From an uncultured Massilia sp. (GTDB lineage: Bacteria > Pseudomonadota > Gammaproteobacteria > Burkholderiales > Burkholderiaceae), in assembly GCA_946481275.1 (NCBI GenBank), contig CAMLMV010000013.1, positions 62,001 through 126,000 of the forward strand: DNA of 64,000 bases, given 5' to 3'. Made by a program: the position numbers and the translations under genes. Position 1 is the stretch's first letter, and every line of letters starts with the position of its first letter. A model generated the notes under the pieces. That model made no database searches. It was not told the DNA's origin and saw only the letters and a list, made by a program, of their open reading frames with translations. Positions 40,815 through 47,630 of this stretch are shown here, in pieces.

Positions 40815-41837
40815 ATGACCTTGCAAAACGATGTTGTTCCCCCTTCATCACAGACAGATAGCCGCCCCCCTGCCACTGCCCAGTTTGTCACAATCACCGA
40901 GGAAGAAGCAGGCCAGCGCATCGATAATTACCTGCTGCGCGTCTGCAAGGGTGTCCCCAAAAGCCATATTTACCGCATCCTCCGCTCCGGCGAAGTGCGC
41001 GTGAACAAAGGCCGCATCGATCAGCTGTACCGCCTGGCGACGGGCGACATCGTCCGCATCCCGCCCGTCCGCATCGCCGAAAAGGCCGCAGGCAGCGCGC
41101 CCGTGCCCGGTGCGGAATTTGCAATCGTGCACGAAGACAACCATCTGCTCGTGATCGACAAGCCGGCCGGCGTGGCCGTGCACGGCGGTTCGGGCGTGTC
41201 GTATGGCGTCATCGAACAATTGCGCGCGGCCCGGCCGGACGCCAAATTCCTGGAACTGGTGCACCGCCTGGACCGCGAAACGTCCGGCTTGCTGTTGCTT
41301 GCAAAGAAACGTTCCGCATTGACGAGCTTGCACGAGCAGATGCGCGACGGCACGACCGACAAGCGCTACCTGACCATGGTCGCCGGCGACTGGCGTAACC
41401 CGCGCCAGCATGTAAAGTTGCCATTGCATAAATACACGACGCCGGACGGCGAGCGCCGCGTCGTCGTGCAGGCGGGCGGCCAGGAAGCGCATACGGTGTT
41501 CAACCTGCTGCGCAAGTGGCCGGACTACGCGCTGCTGGAAGCGGAACTCAAGACGGGGCGCACGCACCAGATCCGCGTGCACCTGGCGTCGTCCGGCTTC
41601 CCGATCCTCGGTGACGAGAAATACGGCGATTTTGCGCTCAACAAGCAGCTTCAGAAGGCAACAGACGCGCGTGGCGCCCTGCGCCGCATGTTCCTGCACG
41701 CGTACCAGATCACGTTCCAGCACCCCGACACGGGCAAGCCGCTGACCCTGAAGGCGCCGTTGCCGGCGGAATGCGAGCGTTTCTTGGTAAGCTTGGGGCC
41801 AGCGCAGGAAGTCAAGACACGCACTACCAACCGATAA
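40815..41837 (+). CDS. rluC: 23S rRNA pseudouridine synthase RluC
   Basis: A 340-residue RluA-family enzyme that modifies uridines in 23S rRNA (955/2504/2580 in E. coli numbering). It has an N-terminal S4 RNA-binding domain (GQRIDNYLLRVCKGVPKSHIYRILRSGEVRVNKGR) and the catalytic motif HRLDRETSGLLLLA with the active Asp. It also shows the KRYLTMVAGDW and KTGRTHQIRVHLAS blocks. I prefer the ATG at 40815 over the in-frame ATG at 40776 because a promoter-like sequence ends just before the latter. The divergent rne-rluC arrangement supports RluC over RluD. Confidence 0.92.
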   Translation: MTLQNDVVPPSSQTDSRPPATAQFVTITEEEAGQRIDNYLLRVCKGVPKSHIYRILRSGEVRVNKGRIDQLYRLATGDIVRIPPVRIAEKAAGSAPVPGAEFAIVHEDNHLLVIDKPAGVAVHGGSGVSYGVIEQLRAARPDAKFLELVHRLDRETSGLLLLAKKRSALTSLHEQMRDGTTDKRYLTMVAGDWRNPRQHVKLPLHKYTTPDGERRVVVQAGGQEAHTVFNLLRKWPDYALLEAELKTGRTHQIRVHLASSGFPILGDEKYGDFALNKQLQKATDARGALRRMFLHAYQITFQHPDTGKPLTLKAPLPAECERFLVSLGPAQEVKTRTTNR

Positions 41838-41875
41838 CGCGGAATGAGGAGCCGGCGCCACGAGCGCCGGGAGAC

Positions 41876-42535
41876 ATGGCAAGAAAGCAATTCGATCTGA
41901 TTGTCTTCGACTGGGACGGCACGCTGATGGACAGCACCGCCACCATCGTCAAATGTATACAGTCCGCAGCCAAGGACCTGGGCCTGGCTGTCCCGAGCGA
42001 CGCCGCGGCGTCGCACGTGATCGGCCTCGGGTTGGGCGAAGCCATGCAGGCGGTCATGCCGGACATCGATCCGGCCCTGTATCCGCGCATGGTCGAGCGC
42101 TATCGCTACCACTTCCTGACGAAAGACCACGAACTGGTCCTGTTCAAGGGCGTGCGGGCGATGCTGGACGAGCTTTCCCAGGAGGGCTACTTCCTTGCGG
42201 TGGCGACCGGCAAGAGCCGGGTTGGCCTGAATCGCGCCCTGAATGCGGCAGGCCTGCTTTCCGTGTTCGATGCGACCCGTTGCGCCGACGAGACATTTTC
42301 CAAACCGCACCCGGCAATGTTGCAAGAATTGACAAGGGAGCTCGGCCAGGACATGCGGCGTACCGTTATGATCGGCGACACGACGCATGACTTGCTTATG
42401 GCAAATAATGCCGGCGCGTCCGGCATCGCCGTCGAGTATGGCGCCCATCCGGTCCAGCAATTGCAGGCATGTCATCCGGTTTTCACTGCAAAGAACGTGC
42501 CCGAATTGCATCAGTGGCTGGTCGACAACGCATGA
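41876..42535 (+). CDS. HAD-family hydrolase (phosphoglycolate-phosphatase-like)
   Basis: A 219-residue HAD phosphatase. It has motif I FDWDGTLMDS (nucleophile and acid Asp), a helical cap, motif II VATGKS, motif III Lys in SKPHP and motif IV IGDTTHDLLMA. Phosphoglycolate phosphatase is the closest textbook relative, but the substrate is open. The ATG at 41876 directly follows a strong hairpin (41852-41858 with 41864-41870) whose 3' arm merges into GGGAG, leaving only 2 nt between GGAG and ATG; translation may be restrained. It overlaps the next gene by 4 bp (ATGA). Confidence 0.88.
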   Translation: MARKQFDLIVFDWDGTLMDSTATIVKCIQSAAKDLGLAVPSDAAASHVIGLGLGEAMQAVMPDIDPALYPRMVERYRYHFLTKDHELVLFKGVRAMLDELSQEGYFLAVATGKSRVGLNRALNAAGLLSVFDATRCADETFSKPHPAMLQELTRELGQDMRRTVMIGDTTHDLLMANNAGASGIAVEYGAHPVQQLQACHPVFTAKNVPELHQWLVDNA

Positions 42536-42930
42536 GCGATACCGAAGACGTCTATATCTGCGATTCCGCGACCGTCGAGGATGGCGGCAAGGGCGTCCGT
42601 TTCCCCGTGCTGGCGTTCGGTGACGACGCGACCGGTTTCGTCGTGCGCTTTGGCGGCAGGATCTATGCCTACCTGAACCGCTGCGCCCACGTGCCGATCG
42701 AACTGGACTGGTTCAAGGGCGAATTCTTCGAGTCGAGCAAGCTTTATCTCATGTGTTCGACGCATGGCGCCATCTATTTGCCCGAAAGCGGCGCCTGTGC
42801 GGGCGGACCTTGCCGTGGCGGCAAACTGCGGCCGATTGCCGTGCGGGAAGCCGATCACCGGATTTATTGGCAACCGGACCAGCACATCCGTCCGCCGACA
42901 GCGGGCCTGCGCGACGGCCAGATGGGGTAA
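42532..42930 (+). CDS. Rieske [2Fe-2S] domain protein
   Basis: A 132-residue stand-alone Rieske protein. Cluster ligands are in CAHV (Cys-x-His) and CSTHGA (Cys-x-x-His), separated by about 40 residues, a longer spacing than in many ferredoxin components. An extra Cys-rich stretch (ESGACAGGPCRGGKLRP) follows, as in several soluble Rieske proteins. The redox partner is unknown. The gene overlaps the HAD gene by ATGA and is 15 bp before sppA, so the four genes from rluC likely form one unit. Confidence 0.9.
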   Translation: MSDTEDVYICDSATVEDGGKGVRFPVLAFGDDATGFVVRFGGRIYAYLNRCAHVPIELDWFKGEFFESSKLYLMCSTHGAIYLPESGACAGGPCRGGKLRPIAVREADHRIYWQPDQHIRPPTAGLRDGQMG

Positions 42931-42945
42931 CCACACCAGGTATCT

Positions 42946-43947
42946 ATGAGCGACAACATCAGGAACGACAATCCGAACGACAACCGAACGGCCGCCCCGA
43001 CGACCTTCAGCAACTGGGAACGCGAGACCCTGGAGCGTCTTGTATTTGCCACAGTACGCGAGCAACGGGCTGCGCGCCGCTGGGGCATCTTCTTCAAGCT
43101 GTCCTTTCTTCTGGTGGCATTTTTCGCGATCTGGGCGTATTTCGACTTCAATTTCGGCAGTTCGGACATCGAGGCGCTCGGTCGCCACACGGCGCTGATC
43201 GAGATCGACGGCGCCATCGAGGACGAGGGGAGCGGCGCCGCCGATACCGTCATCCCGTCGCTGAACAAGGCATTTTCCGATCCGGGATCGGCGGCCATCG
43301 TCCTGCGCATCAACAGCCCGGGCGGCAGCCCCGTGCAGGCCGGCATCATCGTCGATGAGATCCAGCGCCTCAAGAAGGGGTATCCGAACAAGCCGCTGTA
43401 CGTGGTCGTGGACGAGATCTGCGCGTCGGGCGGCTATTACATCGCGGCGGCTGCGGACAAGATTTACGTCAACAAGGCCAGTATCGTCGGGTCCGTCGGT
43501 GTCCTGATGGACGGCTTCGGCTTCACGGGCCTGATGGACAAGCTCGGCATCGAGCGCCGCCTGCTGACGGCGGGTGAGAACAAGGGCTTCCTCGACCCAT
43601 TCAGTCCGCAGTCGGACAAGCAGAAACAGCATGCGCTCGAGATGCTCAATGAGATCCACGAGCAATTCATTGCTGTCGTGCGTGCCGGACGCGGCAAGCG
43701 CCTGAAGGAAAATCCGGAAATCTTCTCAGGCCTTTACTGGACCGGTGCCAAGGCGGTCGAGATGGGTCTTGCGGATGGCTTCGGCACCGTGGATACGGTC
43801 GCGCGCGATGTCGTGAAGGCGGAAGACATTATCGATTACACGGCGCACGAAGGCTTGCCGGAGCGTGTGTTGAAAAAATTTGGCGCGTCGGTCGGCGCCG
43901 GTGCGGTGCACTCGATGTACCGGGGCGCCGTACCCAGCTTGCGCTGA
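42946..43947 (+). CDS. sppA: Signal peptide peptidase SppA (S49 family, short type)
   Basis: A 333-residue membrane-anchored serine protease that clears leftover signal peptides. The transmembrane anchor is FFKLSFLLVAFFAIWAYF (about residues 48-65). Catalytic Ser is in DEICASGGYYIAAAADKI and the general-base Lys in TAGENKGFLDPF. The substrate-binding strand is RINSPGGSPVQAG. It is the single-domain type rather than the double-length E. coli form. It is the last gene of the rluC-HAD-Rieske-sppA run. Confidence 0.94.
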   Translation: MSDNIRNDNPNDNRTAAPTTFSNWERETLERLVFATVREQRAARRWGIFFKLSFLLVAFFAIWAYFDFNFGSSDIEALGRHTALIEIDGAIEDEGSGAADTVIPSLNKAFSDPGSAAIVLRINSPGGSPVQAGIIVDEIQRLKKGYPNKPLYVVVDEICASGGYYIAAAADKIYVNKASIVGSVGVLMDGFGFTGLMDKLGIERRLLTAGENKGFLDPFSPQSDKQKQHALEMLNEIHEQFIAVVRAGRGKRLKENPEIFSGLYWTGAKAVEMGLADGFGTVDTVARDVVKAEDIIDYTAHEGLPERVLKKFGASVGAGAVHSMYRGAVPSLR

Positions 43948-43986
43948 GCACGGACATCGAGTAACTGATATGTCTCAATATTGGGC

Positions 43987-44014
43987 TTGAAAGTTACGAA
44001 CGGTGGGCTATAGT
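43987..44014 (+). promoter_or_regulatory. Sigma-70-like promoter of a candidate small RNA
   Basis: TTGAAA (43987-43992) and TATAGT (44009-44014) with a 16-bp spacer, 40 bp after the sppA stop. The predicted start is near 44021. Confidence 0.55.
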
Positions 44015-44020
44015 TGGTGT

Positions 44021-44175
44021 GTAGCTGTTTCGGCGCTAACGACATGGAAACCAGCCTGTTCCTGTTGTTGTCGGAACCGCTTCAGACCCGCATCCGTGCG
44101 GTTTCGAGAGAATTCAATTCCTCAAGCTGGAGTCCCAATCGGGAAGGAAACGACGGCGTACGCCGTCGTTTTCAT
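44021..44175 (+). ncRNA. Candidate intergenic small RNA (about 155 nt)
   Basis: Bounded by a good promoter and an intrinsic terminator with no convincing gene between. The RNA can fold into an 8-bp stem (44073-44080 with 44098-44105), a small TCCC-AATC-GGGA hairpin (44133-44144) and the terminator stem. A short open frame from the ATG at 44044 has no ribosome site. I do not recognise an Rfam family. It could instead be an unannotated leader RNA. Confidence 0.45.
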
Positions 44176-44180
44176 TTTTG
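44148..44180 (+). terminator. Intrinsic terminator of the candidate small RNA
   Basis: A 10-bp stem (44148-44157 with 44162-44171), loop GTAC, followed by TTTTCATTTTT. On the minus strand the same stem has only a short T-run. Confidence 0.78.
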
Positions 44181-44600
44181 GCGTCCGTCGCCGGGCACGC
44201 GTGGAATCGATTGCACACTTGTTAACGGTGTGCCTGACGGACGGGACGTCGAGCGGGGGCCGCCGTGCACGACGACCTTCCTGCTGAGCATGGCGCGCTC
44301 GTCGGGTTGCTGGTGCGTGTCGGCGATAACGCTATCAAGGCTGCCCGGCTCAGGTTGATGAAAGCCGCCTGACTCCAGCCAGGCCTCAAAGCGGCGCTGC
44401 GCCTGCTCATACCATGCGGCGCGCATGGGAAGCTGGTGTTCAAAACAATGTACATGCGGGATGTCGCCACCGCGCGTCCAGCGCGCCAGCGCAAGCCGGG
44501 TGGGGAAAATCGCGGCATATTCCTGGGCCACCCTCGTATCGCTGCTTTTGGCTGCGAACGAAGACGGGGTGCTGTGGTTCTGTTTTTTTTCGATCTGCAC
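44172..44600 (-). CDS. Hypothetical protein
   Basis: A possible 142-residue protein, MQIEKKQNHSTPSS at the start. Codon third positions are GC-rich in the central part (about residues 20-115), like neighbouring genes. That segment includes RWTRGGDIPHVHCFEHQLPM and RAAWYEQAQRRFEAWLESGG, which look like folded helical protein. The C-terminal 25 residues look random, and the frame runs into the terminator of the candidate small RNA. I see no ribosome site or known domain. It may be a decayed or very narrow-range gene. Confidence 0.35.
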   Translation of the reverse strand: MQIEKKQNHSTPSSFAAKSSDTRVAQEYAAIFPTRLALARWTRGGDIPHVHCFEHQLPMRAAWYEQAQRRFEAWLESGGFHQPEPGSLDSVIADTHQQPDERAMLSRKVVVHGGPRSTSRPSGTPLTSVQSIPRVPGDGRQK

Positions 44601-44784
44601 GTTTGCCTCGTGGTTTGGGGGGTTGATCCGATGTGCCGGATGGTGCGGCCCACCTTTAGTCCTACACTCAGTAACTGTAGGTCGATTCCTAATCAGGTTT
44701 CAGTGTATCAACGGGACATAGTCAATTCTTGAGATGTGTCAAACGAGTTCTTGCTTCGAGTTGAAACCCTGAGATAGCTGAACT

Positions 44785-44812
44785 TTGACGCTTGCAATCC
44801 TTCTGCTACAGT
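44785..44812 (+). promoter_or_regulatory. Sigma-70 promoter directly in front of the RsuA-type gene
   Basis: TTGACG (44785-44790) and TACAGT (44807-44812), spacer 16 bp. The expected start (44818-44821) coincides with the ATG at 44821, which implies a leaderless or nearly leaderless mRNA. The 44601-44784 stretch upstream holds no supported gene. Confidence 0.6.
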
Positions 44813-44820
44813 CTCGCCCC

Positions 44821-45537
44821 ATGAGTAAACTATCCCTCGACCGCGTGCTCCAGTCGCAAGGCTTCGGCACACGCAAGTATTGCCGGGCCCTGATCGAAGA
44901 CGGCGACGTGGCCATCAACGGCGAAGTCCACGACAAGTACAAGACCCTCGTGGAGACGGACGGCCTGGTGCTGACCGTCTTCGACGACGAATGGGTATAT
45001 CGCGAACACGTCTACATCGCCTTGTACAAACCCTCCAACTTCGAGTGCTCGCGCAAGCCGAGCCACCATCCGGGCGTGCTGACCTTGTTGCCGGAACAAT
45101 TTACGTGGCGCGACGTCCAGCCTGTCGGCCGGCTCGACCATGACACCACGGGGCTGCTGCTGATGTCGGACGACGGTCCGTTCATTCACGCACAGTCTTC
45201 GCCCAAGCGGCATATCCCGAAGGTGTACCAGGCGACGACGCAGGAGCCCGTCACCCAGGCGCTTGTCGACCAGTTGCTGTCGGGCGTGCAATTGCACGAT
45301 GAGCCCGCGCCGTTGGCGGCGCAGTCCTGCGTGCAGCGGGGCGATCATCAGCTGGAAATCGTGCTGGAGCAGGGGAAATATCACCAAGTCAAGCGCATGC
45401 TGGCTGCGGCTGGCAACCATTGCGCGGCCCTGCATCGCTCCCAGATCGGCGGCTTGACGCTCGAGTCGCTCGGTTTGCAGGAAGGGGAGTGGTGTTATCT
45501 GGAGCAGGCGCAGCTGGATCTGCTGGTGCCGGGCTGA
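44821..45537 (+). CDS. 16S rRNA pseudouridine synthase, RsuA family
   Basis: A 238-residue pseudouridine synthase. An N-terminal S4 domain (LSLDRVLQSQGFGTRKYCRALIEDGDVAINGE) precedes the RsuA/RluB/E/F catalytic domain with VGRLDHDTTGLLLMSDDG (catalytic Asp) and the C-terminal QGKYHQVKRMLAAAGNHC block. Overall length and the KPSNFECSRK loop favour RsuA (U516 of 16S rRNA) over RluB, but this is not certain. There is no Shine-Dalgarno before the ATG at 44821, in keeping with the promoter placed immediately upstream. Confidence 0.87.
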   Translation: MSKLSLDRVLQSQGFGTRKYCRALIEDGDVAINGEVHDKYKTLVETDGLVLTVFDDEWVYREHVYIALYKPSNFECSRKPSHHPGVLTLLPEQFTWRDVQPVGRLDHDTTGLLLMSDDGPFIHAQSSPKRHIPKVYQATTQEPVTQALVDQLLSGVQLHDEPAPLAAQSCVQRGDHQLEIVLEQGKYHQVKRMLAAAGNHCAALHRSQIGGLTLESLGLQEGEWCYLEQAQLDLLVPG

Positions 45538-45546
45538 AGTAACGAG

Positions 45547-45567
45547 GCCCCGGCCTTCCGCCGGGGC
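45547..45567 (+). other. GC-rich hairpin after the RsuA-type gene
   Basis: An 8-bp stem (45547-45554 with 45560-45567), loop CTTCC, 10 bp after the stop. No T-run follows, so it may be a transcript-end protector or a weak terminator. Confidence 0.4.
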
Positions 45568-45739
45568 AGCAACGCCGGTATATTTTGTCAAAATTTTGCA
45601 ACTAACCGACGGGGTTCCAGCACAACCCCACGGCGGGAACGCTGGCGTGCGACATGCCGAGCCAGTTTCCGCGACACTCGTCACTCGACTCTTGTCAATG
45701 TTCTACTGAAATGGGCAAGAGTGCAGTTTAACTTCGACG

Positions 45740-46870
45740 ATGACGATGCCCGCCACAGATCACCGCCTTATTCTCCTGATTCCTTTTCTTGCGATAACTC
45801 CCGCCATCGCTCAGCAGGCTGATCCAGGTCTTGCCGGCTGCGCGCGTGTTACCGATGCTGTTCAGCGGCTGGCTTGCTATGACCGGTTGGCCGGCGTCAA
45901 ACCGGCGTCCGCATCCACGTCGGCCTCGCTACCGTTGCCATCGCCGGCGATGCAGAATGCGGATCCGGTCAACGCACGGGCGACCGCGTCGGCGGCTTCC
46001 GTTGTAGCGACTTCCACCGCGGCGGCCGATTCGCCGCCCGTTCCAGCTGCCGTCGACGCGTCGCCGGAAACGATGCGGGATTTCAGCCTGGCCGACCATT
46101 GGGAGCTGGACCAGGCGCACAAGCGCGGCGTTTTCAATTTCCGTCCGCACCAGGTGAACTACCTGATGCTGACCCGCACCGCGCATCCCAACAACGAGCC
46201 CTACCGGCCATTTCGCCGCATCGCCGACCTGACGAGCGACCTCGCGCATTCGGAACTCGTATTTCAACTGGGTTTCAAGATGAAGCTTGTCGAAAGCGCT
46301 TTCGACAAGCCCGTCGACCTGTGGTTCGGCTATACCCAGAACAGCTTCTGGCAAGCCGGCAATCACGAGGCGTCCAGCCCCTTCCGCGAGACGAACTATC
46401 AACCCGAGCTGATGGCCGTCACTCCACTGCATTTCAGTGTACTGGGGATGAATGCGAAGTTTCTTAACCTCGGTCTCGTGCATCAGTCGAACGGACAGAC
46501 CTCGACGTTGTCGCGCAGCTGGAACCGGGTCTATGCGCAGGTCGGGCTCGAGCGGGCAGGATGGACCGTGGTGGGCCGTGTCTGGAAACGCATCAACGAA
46601 GCCGCGGCCGACGACGACAACCGCGACATCGTCGATTACATGGGGCGCGGCGACGTCGTCGTCACCTACCGCAGCAATGGCAACGATTACTCGGCCTTAT
46701 TGCGGCGCAATTTCTCCACGGACCGAGGCGCCGTCCAGCTCAGCTGGGCGTTTCCGTTGGCAGGGCACATCAAGGGCTACGCTCATGTGTTTTCGGGGTA
46801 TGGGCAGAGCCTGATCGACTATAACTATTATCAGAACACCGTCGGGGTCGGATTGCTGGGCACGTTTTGA
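45740..46870 (+). CDS. pldA: Outer-membrane phospholipase A (OMPLA/PldA)
   Basis: A 376-residue outer-membrane phospholipase. It has a signal peptide (cleaved near PAIA/QQ), then a low-complexity Ala/Ser/Pro linker (about residues 55-110) before the 12-strand barrel. OMPLA signatures are YTQNSFWQ (198-205), the active-site His-Ser in HQSNGQ (His248, Ser250) and the Asn of SRSWNR (Asn262). Ca2+-dependent dimers hydrolyse phospholipids that reach the outer leaflet. It ends in Phe (GLLGTF). The first segment after the signal (GCARVTDAVQRLACYDRLAG) is a short Cys-pair motif shared with other envelope proteins. A second ATG 6 bp downstream is an alternative start. Confidence 0.93.
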   Translation: MTMPATDHRLILLIPFLAITPAIAQQADPGLAGCARVTDAVQRLACYDRLAGVKPASASTSASLPLPSPAMQNADPVNARATASAASVVATSTAAADSPPVPAAVDASPETMRDFSLADHWELDQAHKRGVFNFRPHQVNYLMLTRTAHPNNEPYRPFRRIADLTSDLAHSELVFQLGFKMKLVESAFDKPVDLWFGYTQNSFWQAGNHEASSPFRETNYQPELMAVTPLHFSVLGMNAKFLNLGLVHQSNGQTSTLSRSWNRVYAQVGLERAGWTVVGRVWKRINEAAADDDNRDIVDYMGRGDVVVTYRSNGNDYSALLRRNFSTDRGAVQLSWAFPLAGHIKGYAHVFSGYGQSLIDYNYYQNTVGVGLLGTF

Positions 46871-46939
46871 GCGGAGAGAGGATGGCCGCTCCTGGAAGGG
46901 CTGCACTACAATGGCGGCCCGACCTCGACCGTCCTCATC

Positions 46940-47182
46940 ATGAAACTCGCCACATTGAAGGATGGCACGCGCGATGGCCAGCTTGCCGTCGTCGCGCGTG
47001 ACCTCAAGACTGCCCACATCGCGGATGGCATCGCCCCCACCCTGCAGGCCGCGCTGGACGACTGGGCCTTCATCGCGCCGCAGTTGGCCGCGCTGTACGA
47101 GGAGTTGAATGCGGGGCGTGCCCGGCGCCCGTTCGATTTCGATCCTGGATCGAGACGCTTGATGAGAATGGGGCGCATGTGA
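46940..47182 (+). pseudogene. Truncated fumarylacetoacetate hydrolase-family gene (N-terminal remnant)
   Basis: The first about 70 codons (MKLATLKDGTRDGQLAVVARDLKTAHIADGIAP and ALDDWAFIAPQLAALYEELNAG, then FDFDP) match the N-terminal domain found in bacterial FAH-family enzymes of about 330 residues. After FDFDPGS the similarity stops and the frame ends at 80 residues with unrelated sequence; the catalytic FAH domain with its metal ligands is absent and I do not see it in the following 450 bp. The best reading is a gene cut by a deletion or by arrival of the polysaccharide locus next to it. A functional 80-residue protein is less likely. Confidence 0.7.
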
Positions 47183-47630
47183 TGGGTGCTATCGAGCAGA
47201 AGGTTAAACGGCAGGAGCAATAACGTTGACAATCTGGCGGATCAGTGCTCTGTAGACAAACTGTAACATTTGGCTAGTAGGCGGCATCGTTATGACGCGC
47301 GTTGAGCCGACCGCCTGCTCTTCGATGTGTAGCTCAAATTATGCTAAAAAGTTGGCATATACATAAAAATATTTGTTCTAATTCTCACAAATAATCACGT
47401 AGTGATTACATTATTAAGACAAGCTATCTAACAAAAAGATAATTGCCGTTACTCTCAATCAGCACTTTTCATACTCGCGCCCCCTCAATGTGGCGCATAT
47501 GCCTACGCCATTATATTGCATAGCACAATTTATGGTCGTGAGTGCAACAAAAGGTTCCCAGTCGCCGTTGCGCTCAGTTAAAATATTAGATTGGTTCACA
47601 AGCATTCACGCTTTATTTCCCAAACGCCCA
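47183..47630 (+). promoter_or_regulatory. AT-rich upstream region of the polysaccharide locus
   Basis: About 450 bp, clearly more AT-rich than its surroundings from 47330 to 47630. It probably holds the locus promoter and operators. A 17-bp dyad (47392-47408) is the clearest site. I checked for sigma-54 (-24/-12) and JUMPstart/ops elements and found none convincing. An in-frame ATG at 47490 precedes the export gene but adds a stretch not resembling a signal peptide. Confidence 0.5.
47392..47408. promoter_or_regulatory. Perfect dyad TAATCAC-GTA-GTGATTA
   Basis: A 7-bp perfect inverted repeat with a 3-bp centre, about 220 bp before the first polysaccharide gene. Its shape suits a dimeric winged-helix regulator; the EPS-linked MarR-type protein encoded at 51504 is one possible binder. 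Confidence 0.45.

Noticed and set aside
44021..44175. Candidate small RNA as 6S RNA
   Set aside because: The predicted fold is three separate hairpins and not one long rod with a central bubble, so I did not assign this family.
47330..47520. Sigma-54 (-24/-12) or JUMPstart/ops element for the polysaccharide locus
   Set aside because: GG and GC at the required spacing, or the GGCGGTAGC-type core, are not present; several partial TGGC matches fail the spacing.
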